Shown piece by piece: positions 31,788 to 41,294 of a DNA stretch of 64,000 nucleotides; positions within the stretch are counted from its first letter, which is position 1, and the number at the start of each line of letters is the position of its first letter. The stretch comes from Cetobacterium ceti (lineage in GTDB: Bacteria > Fusobacteriota > Fusobacteriia > Fusobacteriales > Fusobacteriaceae). Location of the stretch: positions 62,001-126,000 of the forward strand of contig NZ_FUWX01000006.1 of assembly GCF_900167275.1 (NCBI RefSeq), given 5' to 3'. The position numbers were made by a program, and so were the translations under genes. The notes under the pieces are model-generated. The model was not told the origin of the DNA. It searched no databases and was given only the letters and a program-made list of their open reading frames with translations.

Positions 31788-33284
31788 ATGGAAAAATATT
31801 TACTAGAGATGATTGGGATTTCTAAATCCTTCCCTGGGGTAAAAGCCCTAGATAATGTAAATCTGAGAATTAAGCCCGGTTCAGTTCATGCCCTTATGGG
31901 AGAAAATGGAGCTGGAAAATCTACCCTTATGAAATGTTTATTTGGAATATATTCAAGGGATACAGGTTCTATTTTACTAGAAGGAAAAGAAATAAATTTT
32001 GTCTCTTCAAAGGATGCTCTTGAAAATGGAGTATCTATGGTTCATCAAGAGCTAAACCAAGTTCTTCAAAGAACTGTTATGGATAATATGTGGTTAGGTC
32101 GTTACCCTAAAAAGGGTATATTTATAGATCATAAAAAGATGTATGAAGATACTAAGAAAATTTTTGAAGAATTAGACATAAATGTAGATCCTAAATCTAA
32201 AGTAGCAACACTTTCAGTTTCTCAAATGCAAATGGTAGAAATTGCTAAAGCCTTCTCCTATGACTCTAAAATTATAGTTATGGATGAACCTACATCTTCC
32301 CTTACAGAAAAAGAAGTTGCACATCTTTTTAAGATTATTAAAAAGTTAAAGGATAGAAACTGTGGGATAGTTTATATCTCTCATAAAATGGAAGAAATTT
32401 CTGTTATCTGTGATGAAATAACAATTTTGAGAGATGGACAATTTGTGGGAACTAAGAGTTTAGATGGAATTACAACTGATGAAATTATTAGTATGATGGT
32501 TGGAAGAGAATTAACTCAAAGATTCCCTCCTAAAACAAATATCCCAAAAGAAACTATTCTTGAAGTTAAAAACTTAACTGCAAAGGATAATACTTCTATT
32601 AAAGATATAAATTTCGATTTGAAAAAGGGAGAAATTCTTGGAATTGCAGGTCTTGTAGGTTCAAAGCGTACTGATATTTTAGAAACTATCTTTGGAATTA
32701 GAGAAAGAATTGCAGGAGATATAATTCTTCATGGAGCTCCTATGAAAAATATGACTAGTTTAGAAGCCATTAAAAATGGATTTGCTTTAGTTACTGAAGA
32801 ACGTAGAGCCACAGGAATATATTCTCAGCTTAATATTGAATTTAATTCTCTAATTTCTAATATGGAAAAATATAAAAATAAATTAAATTTACTTGAAAAT
32901 AAAAAAATGAAAACTGATACTCAATGGGTTATAGATTCAATGAGAGTTAAAACTCCTAGTCATAGAACAACTATTGGTTCTCTTTCTGGTGGAAATCAAC
33001 AAAAGGTTATATTGGGACGTTGGTTATTAACTGAGCCTAATATTCTTATGTTAGATGAACCTACAAGGGGAATTGATGTTGGTGCTAAATATGAAATATA
33101 TCAACTTATGTTAGATTTAGCCAATAAAGACAAAGGAATTATTATTATCTCCTCAGAAATGCCTGAATTACTTGGAATTACTGATAGAATTTTAGTTATG
33201 AGTAATGGAAGAATGGCTGGAATAGTTAATACTAAAGAAACTTCTCAAGAGGAAATTTTAAAATTAGCATCATTATATCTATAA
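31788..33284 (+). CDS. mglA: Galactose/methylgalactoside ABC importer ATPase
   Basis: 498-aa protein with two ABC domains. The first has GENGAGKST, a Q-loop, [14 protein letters not shown] and VMDEPTSSL. The second, as in sugar importers of this class, has a degenerate Walker A ([11 protein letters not shown]) but a good signature ([14 protein letters not shown]) and [12 protein letters not shown] chose ATG 31788, 6 nt after AAGGAG, over an upstream TTG. Energises the MglB-MglC system at the inner membrane. Confidence 0.95.
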   Translation: MEKYLLEMIGISKSFPGVKALDNVNLRIKPGSVHALMGENGAGKSTLMKCLFGIYSRDTGSILLEGKEINFVSSKDALENGVSMVHQELNQVLQRTVMDNMWLGRYPKKGIFIDHKKMYEDTKKIFEELDINVDPKSKVATLSVSQMQMVEIAKAFSYDSKIIVMDEPTSSLTEKEVAHLFKIIKKLKDRNCGIVYISHKMEEISVICDEITILRDGQFVGTKSLDGITTDEIISMMVGRELTQRFPPKTNIPKETILEVKNLTAKDNTSIKDINFDLKKGEILGIAGLVGSKRTDILETIFGIRERIAGDIILHGAPMKNMTSLEAIKNGFALVTEERRATGIYSQLNIEFNSLISNMEKYKNKLNLLENKKMKTDTQWVIDSMRVKTPSHRTTIGSLSGGNQQKVILGRWLLTEPNILMLDEPTRGIDVGAKYEIYQLMLDLANKDKGIIIISSEMPELLGITDRILVMSNGRMAGIVNTKETSQEEILKLASLYL

Positions 33285-33299
33285 TTTAAGGGGGAAAAT

Positions 33300-34322
33300 A
33301 TGGAAATTTCAATTGCAAAGGACAAAAAAATAAATGTAAAAAACTTGCTAAAAGATGGAGGATTATACTTAGTTCTTTTTATTTTATTAGCTATTATTAT
33401 AATAAAAGAGCCATCATTTTTAAGTGCTAGAAACTTTAGAAATATTTTAACTCAATCTTCTGTTAGAACTATTTTGGCTCTAGGAGTTGGAGGAATTATT
33501 GTTACCCAAGGTACTGACCTTTCAGCAGGTAGACAAGTTGGTCTTTCTGCAGTTATAGGTGCCACACTTCTTCAAGCTGTTACCAATGTTAATAAAGTAT
33601 TTCCTAATTTAGGAGAGATCCCTATTCCAGTGGTAATTTTAGCAATAATTATTTTAGGTGCTTTTGTTGGATTATTAAATGGAGCTGTTGTAGCTTATTT
33701 AAATGTAACTCCATTTATTGCAACTTTAGGTTCTTCTATAGTTGTTTATGGTGCTACATCCTTGTATTTTGATTATGTTGGAGCTACACCAATAGCTGGT
33801 TATGATCCTAGATTTACTAATTTTGCCCAAGGATTTTTTAAGATAGGTGGATTTAGATTAAATTATCTGATTATCTATGCAGTTTTAGCAACTATATTTA
33901 TTTGGATATTATGGAATAAAACTGTTTTTGGAAAAAATTTATTTGCTGTAGGGGGAAATCCTGAAGCTGCAAAAGTTTCTGGGGTAAATGTTAAGAAAAC
34001 TATTTTATTAGTTTATATTTTATCTGGAATATTTTATGGTTTCGGGGGACTTTTAGAAGCTGGTAGAGTTGGAAGTGCAACAAATAACCTTGGAAATATG
34101 TATGAACTAGATGCTATTGCTGCCTGTGTTGTTGGAGGAGTATCATTTAGTGGAGGAGTTGGAACAGTTCCTGGAATTGTAACTGGAGTTATTATCTTTA
34201 CCGTTATTAACTATGGATTAACTTATATTGGAATCAATCCTTATTGGCAATTTATAATCAAAGGTGCAATTATAGTTTTAGCAGTTGCACTAGATACATT
34301 AAAATATGTAAAGAAAAAATAA
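33300..34322 (+). CDS. mglC: Galactose/methylgalactoside ABC importer permease
   Basis: 340-aa inner-membrane permease of the ribose/galactose class, eight to ten helices. Characteristic runs: GVGGIIVTQGTDLSAGRQVGLS, NVTPFIATLGSSIVVYG, FAVGGNPEAAKVSGVNV (EAA-like coupling loop) and GGVSFSGGVGTVPG. 15 bp after mglA; the operon ends with a strong terminator. Confidence 0.95.
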   Translation: MEISIAKDKKINVKNLLKDGGLYLVLFILLAIIIIKEPSFLSARNFRNILTQSSVRTILALGVGGIIVTQGTDLSAGRQVGLSAVIGATLLQAVTNVNKVFPNLGEIPIPVVILAIIILGAFVGLLNGAVVAYLNVTPFIATLGSSIVVYGATSLYFDYVGATPIAGYDPRFTNFAQGFFKIGGFRLNYLIIYAVLATIFIWILWNKTVFGKNLFAVGGNPEAAKVSGVNVKKTILLVYILSGIFYGFGGLLEAGRVGSATNNLGNMYELDAIAACVVGGVSFSGGVGTVPGIVTGVIIFTVINYGLTYIGINPYWQFIIKGAIIVLAVALDTLKYVKKK

Positions 34323-34330
34323 CACAAATG

Positions 34331-34363
34331 AAAAAGAGTCTCTGTACAGAGGCTCTTTTTATT
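34331..34363 (+). terminator. Terminator after mglC
   Basis: AAAAAGAG and CTCTTTTT outer arms, CTCTG/CAGAG inner arms, TA loop, followed by ATTTTAT. Confidence 0.9.
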
Positions 34364-34389
34364 TTATATTTCCAAAATTTATTTGAAAT

Positions 34390-34968
34390 TTATTTATTAT
34401 TCCAATGGTCCTTTATAAATCTATCTCTTCCAGAACGGAATCTAAAATATTTATATTTAAATGTTTCTTTTTTATAATAATCTTGATGATAATCTTCAGC
34501 ATGATAAAAATTTTTAAAAGGTACTAACGCAACTTCTATTTTTGAAAATTTTCCATCTTTTTTTATTTTTTCTAAAACTTTTTCACCGATATTTTTTTCA
34601 TTTTCATTCATATAAAAAATAGCGGGTGAATATTGAAATCCTCTATCATTAAATTGTCCCTTTCCATCTGTAGGATCTATTCCTCTTAAAAAATAATAAA
34701 GAAGTGTAGCATAGTTTATCTCATCATCATCATATTTAACAAGAACACTTTCCCTATGACCTGTTGTTCCTGATGACACCTCTTTATATGCTGGATTTTT
34801 AACTGTTCCTCCTGAGTATCCAGAAATAACATCTTTTACTCCAGGAAGTTTTTCTAAATCACTCTCTACACACCAAAAACATCCTCCTGCTAAAACTGCT
34901 TCTTGAATTTTCCCGTAAGCCATTGTTGAAAAAAGCAGAACCAATAAAAAAATATTAAATTTTTTCAT
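34390..34968 (-). CDS. msrA: Secreted peptide methionine sulfoxide reductase MsrA
   Basis: 192 aa. Signal peptide MKKFNIFLLVLLFSTMAYG, then the catalytic motif AGGCFWCVESDLE with the nucleophilic Cys, GYSGG, GTTGHRE, the Glu/Asp/Tyr pocket and YHAEDYHQDYY. It reduces methionine-S-sulfoxide in periplasmic proteins, repairing oxidative damage. Only the MsrA half is present; no MsrB fusion. GCFWC rather than GCFWG places a second Cys two residues after the catalytic one, a variant seen in anaerobes. The periplasmic electron donor is not in the window. Confidence 0.93.
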   Translation of the reverse strand: MKKFNIFLLVLLFSTMAYGKIQEAVLAGGCFWCVESDLEKLPGVKDVISGYSGGTVKNPAYKEVSSGTTGHRESVLVKYDDDEINYATLLYYFLRGIDPTDGKGQFNDRGFQYSPAIFYMNENEKNIGEKVLEKIKKDGKFSKIEVALVPFKNFYHAEDYHQDYYKKETFKYKYFRFRSGRDRFIKDHWNNK

Positions 34969-34990
34969 ATATTTCTCCCTTCAACTTTTT

Positions 34991-36052
34991 TTAGAATTTA
35001 GAAATAATTTCACCATTTAATTCCTTAATAATTTCTACTGCTAAATTAACACCGCTATTGTAATCTGCAAATGAAGCATAAGCATATGGAGTATGAATAT
35101 ATCTTGTGGGAACTCCTAAAACTAAAACAGGAATTCCTTCATTTGCTGTATGATAGTTTCCTCCATTTGTACCTCCACCATCTCTGGCAATAATTTGAAT
35201 GTCAATATTATATTTTTTAGCAATATCCTTAGCAAATTTTATAACTCTAGGATTACTTATCATTGAACTATCCACAACTCTCATTTGAATCCCTTTTCCA
35301 AGAGCTCCTTTAGATGAAAATTCATCTTTAAATGTATCATCTGCTGGTGATCCTTCAAAAACTATTATAAAATCTGGCTGAACTTTTTGAGCTGCAACCT
35401 TTGCTCCTCTAGCTCCTGTTTCCTCTTGAGAACTTATAATTCCTACTAAATTTACATCTAAATTACTATTTTCCAATCTATTTAAAACATCTACTACAGC
35501 AGCACATCCCAAACGATTATCAAAAGCTTTCCCCATCATAACATTAATTTTTTCATCATAGGAAAAATTCACTTCAGGAACTATTGGATCTCCCACATCA
35601 ATCCCATAAATTTCTATTGTTTCTTCATAGGAACTTGTTCCAATATCTATGGTCATATCTCCTATAACTGGCATTTTTTTCCTATCTTCCTCTGTCATAA
35701 AATGAGGAGGTTTTGAAGTTACAACTCCTCTTATATATTCACCTCTACTATTTTTTATTTGAACTTGAGTACATGGAATATTTCCAGAAACCCAGCCACC
35801 TAGAGTTAAAAACTTTATACTCCCATTTCTACAAATTTCCTTTACCATAAATCCAACTTCATCACTATGAGCATCTACAGCAACTGTAAATTTTTCAAAC
35901 TTTCTTTCTTCTAATCCAAAATATAAATTATTAATTGAATCTCTTTCCCTTGATAAATTCTTTACACTATCTTTTAAAATATCAATTATATCATCTTCAA
36001 ATCCTGGAGCACCAAATCCATTACTTAATTTTTCTATTAATTTTATTGACAT
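34991..36052 (-). CDS. M42-family aminopeptidase (glutamyl aminopeptidase/FrvX type)
   Basis: 353-aa dinuclear metallopeptidase. Metal sites: VDAHSDEVGF, KAFDNRLGC (bridging Asp), SSQEETGARGAK (general base Glu-Glu), and a late HTPYAYAS. M42 enzymes form large dodecameric tetrahedral aminopeptidases that clear cytosolic peptides. RBS AAAGGGAGG. It ends 22 bp upstream of msrA on the same strand; a shared transcript is possible. Confidence 0.9.
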   Translation of the reverse strand: MSIKLIEKLSNGFGAPGFEDDIIDILKDSVKNLSRERDSINNLYFGLEERKFEKFTVAVDAHSDEVGFMVKEICRNGSIKFLTLGGWVSGNIPCTQVQIKNSRGEYIRGVVTSKPPHFMTEEDRKKMPVIGDMTIDIGTSSYEETIEIYGIDVGDPIVPEVNFSYDEKINVMMGKAFDNRLGCAAVVDVLNRLENSNLDVNLVGIISSQEETGARGAKVAAQKVQPDFIIVFEGSPADDTFKDEFSSKGALGKGIQMRVVDSSMISNPRVIKFAKDIAKKYNIDIQIIARDGGGTNGGNYHTANEGIPVLVLGVPTRYIHTPYAYASFADYNSGVNLAVEIIKELNGEIISKF

Positions 36053-36169
36053 ATATTCCTCCCTTTATAAATATAATTAATATTTTATATACTCTTTTTT
36101 TCTTTAAAAGTAAACATTTTTATAGAAAATAATGTATACTTTAATAGAATAATAAATGGAGGGAGATGG

Positions 36170-36982
36170 ATGAAAAAAATAATTTTTTGTGATTTAGATG
36201 GAACTCTTTTAAATAATCAAAAAGAAATCACTTCTTTAACTAAAAATACAATTAAAGAATTAAAAAAAAGAGGTGTTGAATTTATAATAGCAACAGGGCG
36301 AGGATACTTAGGTGCAAAAACTTTTAAAGATATTTTAGAAATTGAAAGTGAAATTATCTGTAATAATGGATCTACTATTTATGATAAAGAAGGAAATAAA
36401 ATTTTTGAAAAACTTATAGATAAAAAAATTTCAAAAACAATTTTTAATCTTTGTTTAAATAATACTACAGATTTTTTAGCTACTTTAGGAGAAAATATGT
36501 ATTTAACTCAAAATACTTATGATAAAATTTTAAATTATTTAAAAGAAGAACCATTTAAACCTGTTGTAGTTTCTCCAGAAGAACTTCACAAAATTAATTT
36601 TGAAAAAATTGTTCTTCTAGATAATAATTATGAAAATTTAAAAAAATACAAAATAATTTTAGATGAAAATTTTCCACAAGAAATTAAATCATTTATATCT
36701 CAACACAATTTTTTAGATATTGTTAATTCCAAATGTTCCAAGGGAATCGCCATGGAATATTTAGCAAATATAAAAGGATATACCCTTGAAGAAACCCTAG
36801 CTTTTGGTGATGCTTTTAATGATTTAGAAATGCTCCAAATGGCTGGTGAAGGAGTAATTATGGCAAATGGATTTAAAGAACTTCATAACATAATTGAAAA
36901 AAAAGCTCTTCCTAATTCTGAAGATGGAGTTGCTAGATATTTAATAGATTATTTTAACCTTTACTCCGTGGACAAATTTTAA
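36170..36982 (+). CDS. HAD-superfamily Cof-type phosphatase
   Basis: 270-aa Cof/HAD-IIB hydrolase. Motif I FCDLDGTLL (nucleophile Asp), motif II ATGRG, motif III Lys in CSKGIAMEYL, motif IV FGDAFNDLEML. These enzymes dephosphorylate sugar phosphates, FMN or similar; the substrate cannot be assigned. The end of its coding sequence contains the recA promoter. Confidence 0.9.
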   Translation: MKKIIFCDLDGTLLNNQKEITSLTKNTIKELKKRGVEFIIATGRGYLGAKTFKDILEIESEIICNNGSTIYDKEGNKIFEKLIDKKISKTIFNLCLNNTTDFLATLGENMYLTQNTYDKILNYLKEEPFKPVVVSPEELHKINFEKIVLLDNNYENLKKYKIILDENFPQEIKSFISQHNFLDIVNSKCSKGIAMEYLANIKGYTLEETLAFGDAFNDLEMLQMAGEGVIMANGFKELHNIIEKKALPNSEDGVARYLIDYFNLYSVDKF

Positions 36983-36997
36983 AAAATATGTTAAAAT
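36969..36997 (+). promoter_or_regulatory. recA promoter, overlapping the end of the HAD gene
   Basis: TGGACA (36969-36974), 17-bp spacer, TAAAAT (36992-36997). No LexA-type palindrome was found around it. Confidence 0.6.
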
Positions 36998-37053
36998 CTC
37001 CTTATAAATAAATATAGATAATTTAAAACTTTTTATAGATAATTGGAGGGATA

Positions 37054-38124
37054 ATGGCTAAGAAAAGCGAAAATACAGATAGAAATAAAGCCCTAGAAGC
37101 GGCTATGAAACAAATAAAAAAAGACTTTGGAGAAGGTTCTATTATGAAACTTGGTGAAAACCAAGGTATGAATATTGAAACAATTTCCACAGGAAGTTTA
37201 AATCTTGATATTGCTCTTGGATTAGGTGGAGTTCCTAGAGGAAGAGTAGTTGAAGTATATGGAGCTGAAAGTTCAGGAAAAACTACTTTAGCATTACATA
37301 TTGTTGCCGAAGCTCAAAAATTAGGAGGAATTGCAGCTTTTATAGATGCTGAACATGCCCTTGATCCAGTTTATGCAAGAGCTTTAGGTGTTGATGTTGA
37401 TGAGTTATTAATTTCACAGCCAGATTTTGGAGAACAGGCTCTTGAAATAGCAGATATGTTAGTTAGATCAGGTGCTGTAGATGTTATCGTTATTGACTCG
37501 GTTGCTGCTTTAGTTCCTAAGGCTGAAATTGATGGAGAAATGGCTGACCAGCAAATGGGATTACAGGCTAGATTAATGTCAAAAGCTTTAAGAAAATTAA
37601 CTGCTACTCTTAATAAATCAAAAACAACTATGATTTTTATAAACCAAGTTAGAGATAAAATTGGTGGATTTGGTTTTGGTCCTCAAACAACTACAACAGG
37701 TGGAAAGGCTTTAAAATTCTACTCTTCAGTTAGAATGGAAGTAAAAAGAATTGGAAGTGTTAAACAAGGGGATGACATTATAGGAAATGAAGTTGCTGTA
37801 AAAGTTACTAAAAATAAAATAGCTCCTCCATTTAAGGAAGCTAAATTCCAAATTATGTATGGTAAAGGAATTTCTAAAGTTGGAGAAATTTTAGATATTG
37901 CCCTTGATAATGATATTGTTAGCAAATCTGGTTCATGGTTTAGTTTTGGCGATATTAGAATCGGTCAAGGTAAAGAGAATGTAAAAGTTAGACTTGAAGA
38001 AGATACAGATTTACTAAACACAATATTTGCAGAAGTTGAAAAAGTGATTAAACCAGTAGATGCCGAAATCACTCCTGAGGATTTAATTTCTGAAGAGGAT
38101 TTTCAAGAGGAAATAGAAGAATAA
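37054..38124 (+). CDS. recA: Recombinase RecA
   Basis: 356-aa ATPase for strand exchange and SOS signalling. Walker A is GAESSGKTT (Ala where most RecA have Pro), then [22 protein letters not shown] and the core [10 protein letters not shown]. Loop L2 reads [18 protein letters not shown], one residue longer than the E. coli loop and rich in Gly/Phe. The C-terminus is acidic. RBS GGAGGG. No SOS box recognised, so DNA-damage control is unclear. Monocistronic with a terminator. Confidence 0.97.
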   Translation: MAKKSENTDRNKALEAAMKQIKKDFGEGSIMKLGENQGMNIETISTGSLNLDIALGLGGVPRGRVVEVYGAESSGKTTLALHIVAEAQKLGGIAAFIDAEHALDPVYARALGVDVDELLISQPDFGEQALEIADMLVRSGAVDVIVIDSVAALVPKAEIDGEMADQQMGLQARLMSKALRKLTATLNKSKTTMIFINQVRDKIGGFGFGPQTTTTGGKALKFYSSVRMEVKRIGSVKQGDDIIGNEVAVKVTKNKIAPPFKEAKFQIMYGKGISKVGEILDIALDNDIVSKSGSWFSFGDIRIGQGKENVKVRLEEDTDLLNTIFAEVEKVIKPVDAEITPEDLISEEDFQEEIEE

Positions 38125-38135
38125 TAAAAAAATTG

Positions 38136-38167
38136 TGGAAAGATGAAATTCTTTCCATATTTTTTTA
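38136..38167 (+). terminator. recA terminator
   Basis: TGGAAAGA (38136-38143) pairs with TCTTTCCA (38150-38157), followed by a T-rich tail. Confidence 0.85.
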
Positions 38168-38380
38168 TACAGGACTTTTTCGTTAAATTTTATTACTTCT
38201 TATAATTGTTATTGTAAATAATAGTTTTTCATATAAGAAGGATTATATGCTATTTTTAAGTAATATATATTTTAGTAATAATTATTCCTTATAATATGTA
38301 ATATACATTATAAAGATATTTACATTTTATTCAAATGTTAATACATAGTATAATTGTATCACTTGTTTTAAATGTGGATA

Positions 38381-38419
38381 AAAAAGAAAGAGCTCCAAAT
38401 GACCATTTAGAGCTCTTTC
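38381..38419 (-). terminator. Terminator of the ADP-ribosylglycohydrolase-like gene
   Basis: GAAAGAGCTC and GAGCTCTTTC arms (38386-38419), then a U run on the minus strand. Confidence 0.85.
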
Positions 38420-38423
38420 TAAC

Positions 38424-39311
38424 TTAAAATTTTTCTAATAATTCTTCAATTTTATTTCTTTTACATAATTTTTCATACCATTCATCTGCAAATAATGGAA
38501 ATTCCCTAGTCATTCCTACAAATAAAGCCAATATTCCAGATCTTCCACATGTGTCTCCATCAAAAACAACATTATAAGCAAACATATCCTTTGGTGAATT
38601 CCAGAAAGTGCATAGTAAGTAAATTGTTAAAGGCCCTGAACCATCTATTTCACAATAAGTTGGTATCTCTTTTTCCATTAATTCTTTCCATGTATAATTA
38701 CAATATTCTAATCCTCTTTCAATATATTCCTTACAAAATGGATATTCATCTTTTATTTTTTCTATTGATTTTTTTATTTCTCCACCACTTTGAATTTCAC
38801 TTAATAAGTGTACAATAAATTTACCAAAATCCTTAACTTCTAAATTATTATGAGTTATTCCTATAAATTCTTCTACAACTTCCTTCATTTCATTTAAATT
38901 CATATTTTCAATTAAAAATAAAGGAGCTATTCTACTAACTGGATTCAAATCATTAGAATTTGATCCATGATTACTTGCAAGTCTTATTTTTGTTGCATTA
39001 TCTATCCAATCATTATAACCAACTCTCCATATATTTTCCCAAATAGAAATAAATCTAGTTTTATTGAATTTTTTCCCCTCTGTTAAAGATTCTAATAAAG
39101 CTAATTCTTGATCACCATAAGCACTTAAATCTCCGGCTTTTCTTTCTGGATGAAATTTTTTTGCCATAGGATCAATTAACTGAAAATTTGTTTTTTCAAA
39201 TTGTTCTAAATTTTTTGTAATATTATAAGTCCAGTGATAACCTAAAGAATATGCATCTGCTCCAAAGGATAATCTAATCATATTTTTAGTAGTTTCTAAA
39301 CTTTTTTTCAT
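38424..39311 (-). CDS. ADP-ribosylglycohydrolase-family protein
   Basis: 295-aa protein of the DraG/ARH fold, which removes ADP-ribose from targets or hydrolyses related N-glycosides. N-terminal SFGADAYSLGYHW resembles the first family motif; ASNHGSNSNDLNPVSRIAPL the middle; the C-terminal metal motif is FDGDTCGRSGILALFVG, where the second Asp of the usual GDTD is Cys. Metal binding may therefore differ, and substrate is uncertain. ATG 39311 follows AAGGTGG. No ART partner nearby. Confidence 0.72.
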   Translation of the reverse strand: MKKSLETTKNMIRLSFGADAYSLGYHWTYNITKNLEQFEKTNFQLIDPMAKKFHPERKAGDLSAYGDQELALLESLTEGKKFNKTRFISIWENIWRVGYNDWIDNATKIRLASNHGSNSNDLNPVSRIAPLFLIENMNLNEMKEVVEEFIGITHNNLEVKDFGKFIVHLLSEIQSGGEIKKSIEKIKDEYPFCKEYIERGLEYCNYTWKELMEKEIPTYCEIDGSGPLTIYLLCTFWNSPKDMFAYNVVFDGDTCGRSGILALFVGMTREFPLFADEWYEKLCKRNKIEELLEKF

Positions 39312-39437
39312 AAATAACACCACCTTAAAACATTTCTTAAAACTTCTTAACTATTCTTTTAAATAAAAATAGGAATTCCTTCTTATAATTTGTAAAAAGT
39401 TATAGGTAGAATAAAAAAGTGAGGTGAATCTTTCTTT

Positions 39438-40280
39438 ATGGTTACAATTGAAAACGGTTATTTAAAAGTAAAAATCAGTAAAATTGGTGCAGAGCTTCAA
39501 AGTATTTTATGTAAATTTAATAAAAAAGATTATTTAATAGAAAAAACTTCCACAACAATTTTTCCAATAATAGGTCCTTTACAAAATAACTCTTATACTT
39601 ATAATAGTAAGGAATTTTCTATGAATTTTAATGGTTTTATTCAAAAAACTTCTTTTTTTATTGAAGATGTTAACCCTGAAGCCGTTATTTTTAAATGCTC
39701 CAGTACTCCAGAAACATATTCTATATATCCTTTTAATTTTGAATTATATATCAAATATTCTTTGAATTTAAATACTGTAAAAGTAGAATATCTTGTTAAA
39801 AATATAGATAATAAAACCATTTATTTTCATTTAGGTAGTAATTCAAATGTTTCACTTCAAGGAAATGCCCTTGATAATTATTTAATTACTGTATCTCCTA
39901 ATCGAAGTTTAATTTCTTCAAAATTCACTCTAGATAAAAATTTTTTTACTAAAAAAGAAACCAAATCTTTTAAAACTCCAATTAAATTAAATAGAACTAT
40001 TTTAAATGAACATCCTCTTATTTTTAAAAGTTCCGATGTTAATACAATTTCTTTGCTAAAGAAAAATACTCGAGATGGAATTGTTATACAGTCACACAAA
40101 TTTGATTATATAACTTTAATTGAACATGGAAAAGAAAATTCTGTTACTATTGGAGCTTGGAATGGTATATCAGATGAAGAGACTACATCTAAAGATATTA
40201 AAAAGAAAGGAAAGATAAAAAGTCTTGAAAAGGGCAAAACTTTCAATTGTTTATTTACCATGGAAGTCATCTACTTTTAA
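39438..40280 (+). CDS. Aldose 1-epimerase-like protein with degenerate active site (LacX-like)
   Basis: 280-aa galactose-mutarotase-fold protein. The order KISKIGAELQSI, FPIIGPLQNNSYTY, then a beta-sandwich matches the LacX/YeaD-type branch. The usual HGFAR is replaced by NGFIQK, and the GGHPAF catalytic-His motif reads GSNSNV, so the Arg and His needed for ring opening are missing. It may bind sugar without epimerising, or act differently. RBS GAGGTG is far (about 11 nt) from the ATG. It ends 4 nt inside the convergent neighbour. Confidence 0.65.
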   Translation: MVTIENGYLKVKISKIGAELQSILCKFNKKDYLIEKTSTTIFPIIGPLQNNSYTYNSKEFSMNFNGFIQKTSFFIEDVNPEAVIFKCSSTPETYSIYPFNFELYIKYSLNLNTVKVEYLVKNIDNKTIYFHLGSNSNVSLQGNALDNYLITVSPNRSLISSKFTLDKNFFTKKETKSFKTPIKLNRTILNEHPLIFKSSDVNTISLLKKNTRDGIVIQSHKFDYITLIEHGKENSVTIGAWNGISDEETTSKDIKKKGKIKSLEKGKTFNCLFTMEVIYF

Positions 40281-40501
40281 AAAATATTTTCGATAAAGGT
40301 TAAAGCTTTATCTACAATAATAAAAGAAATAACATACCCCAATAGAATGTGAGAACTTATTCTAAAGGGGTTTTTTATTTTCAATAAAAGAAATATGAAC
40401 ACTAAAGGAATCCCCATCCTTATAATTAAGTATCCATCTATATTAAATTTACATGTTAAAATGGCAAAAATTCCCCCCATTAAGGAATTTATATAATCCA
40501 T
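40277..40501 (-). CDS. Small membrane protein, unknown
   Basis: 74 aa, three hydrophobic stretches (about residues 5-15, 23-41 and 49-66), an arrangement of short helices with KIKN between. No family recognised. RBS GGTTGGTG is only fair. It may be co-transcribed after the zinc-ribbon protein and chromate-transport genes on the same strand, 18 bp downstream of the former. Confidence 0.5.
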   Translation of the reverse strand: MDYINSLMGGIFAILTCKFNIDGYLIIRMGIPLVFIFLLLKIKNPFRISSHILLGYVISFIIVDKALTFIENIF

Positions 40502-40519
40502 ATAACACCAACCTTTTAT

Positions 40520-40747
40520 TTAGTTTTCAACTTTTACTTTAACTAAATATTTGTTACAATGAATACATTTAACTCTATTTTTACATTCTGTTTCTTCAAA
40601 TTGTTCTCTTAAATCATCAGGAATTTCCTCATGACATATATCACATTTTTTAGTTTTGCCCCTAATATCATCTTCTATTTCATCAAAAAAATCCTTTATT
40701 TCTTCACCTATTTTTTTTAAAAAACTCTCACATTTTTTTAAATTCAT
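40520..40747 (-). CDS. Small zinc-ribbon protein
   Basis: 75 aa. Charged N-terminal helix (FLKKIGEEIKDFFDEIEDDI) then CDICHEEIP and CIHCNKYL: two Cys-x2-Cys pairs about 22 residues apart that could bind one Zn2+. I chose ATG 40747, with AGGGGTG upstream, over an earlier in-frame start inside the chromate gene. Function unknown; probably a transcript mate of the chromate transporters, whose last gene ends 14 bp before it. Confidence 0.65.
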   Translation of the reverse strand: MNLKKCESFLKKIGEEIKDFFDEIEDDIRGKTKKCDICHEEIPDDLREQFEETECKNRVKCIHCNKYLVKVKVEN

Positions 40748-40760
40748 ATAAATCACCCCT

Positions 40761-41294
40761 CTAAAATAATAATGCACCTAAAATTCCTGAGATAATTAAG
40801 ATTACCACGGGATTTATCTTTATCCTTTTCATCAATAAAAAGGTAATTAAAAAAATCCCCAAAGCTTTTATATTCCCCACGTGATTTCCTGATATAAATG
40901 TAGGTTTCCCTATTATATATCCTGCATAGGCAATTAATCCCACTGTTACTGGCTTCACCCCAAAGAAAAATGCATTTTTATATTCATTATTTTTTAATTT
41001 ATTATATATTGATGCAACTATAATTATTATTATTAGTGATGGTAGAGATACCCCTAAAGTCGCAACTAAAGATCCTAAAATTCCTCCTACTTTATGGCCT
41101 ACAAAGGTAGCTGTATTTACTGCAATTGGACCTGGTGTTACCTGAGATATAGATATTATATCTAGGAACTCTTGATGAGTTAACCAATTATTTTTAAAAA
41201 CAGCTTCCTTTATAAGAGGTAACATTGCAAGTCCGCCGCCAAAGGAAAAAAGTCCTATTATAAAAAATACATATAACAATTTAAAATATATCAC
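40761..41294 (-). CDS. Chromate transporter, second half protein
   Basis: 177-aa short-chain CHR protein, about six helices. Signature FSFGGGLAMLPLIKEAV near the N-terminus and ISQVTPGPIAVNTATFVGHKVGG. In short-chain CHR systems two homologous half proteins form the transporter with opposite topology; this is the second. The GTG start overlaps the TGA stop of the first half (GTGA), so they are coupled. Export of chromate or another oxyanion is the family role. Confidence 0.88.
   Translation of the reverse strand: MIYFKLLYVFFIIGLFSFGGGLAMLPLIKEAVFKNNWLTHQEFLDIISISQVTPGPIAVNTATFVGHKVGGILGSLVATLGVSLPSLIIIIIVASIYNKLKNNEYKNAFFFGVKPVTVGLIAYAGYIIGKPTFISGNHVGNIKALGIFLITFLLMKRIKINPVVILIISGILGALLF

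Larger units (their letters stand above)
38125..38423. other. AT-rich intergenic region after recA
   Basis: Apart from the two terminators at its ends (38136-38167 and 38381-38419), the middle 38170-38380 is extremely AT-rich, with short ATAAT/TTATAA tracts and no convincing gene, RNA fold or repeat. A 15-codon frame at 38247 is not credible. Confidence 0.6.

Noticed and set aside
36983-37053. LexA/SOS box upstream of recA
   Set aside because: No GAAC-N4-GTTC or similar palindrome found between the HAD gene and recA.
38247-38294. 15-codon frame with AGAAGGAT upstream in the gap after recA
   Set aside because: Too short, AT-only composition, no terminator or promoter of its own.
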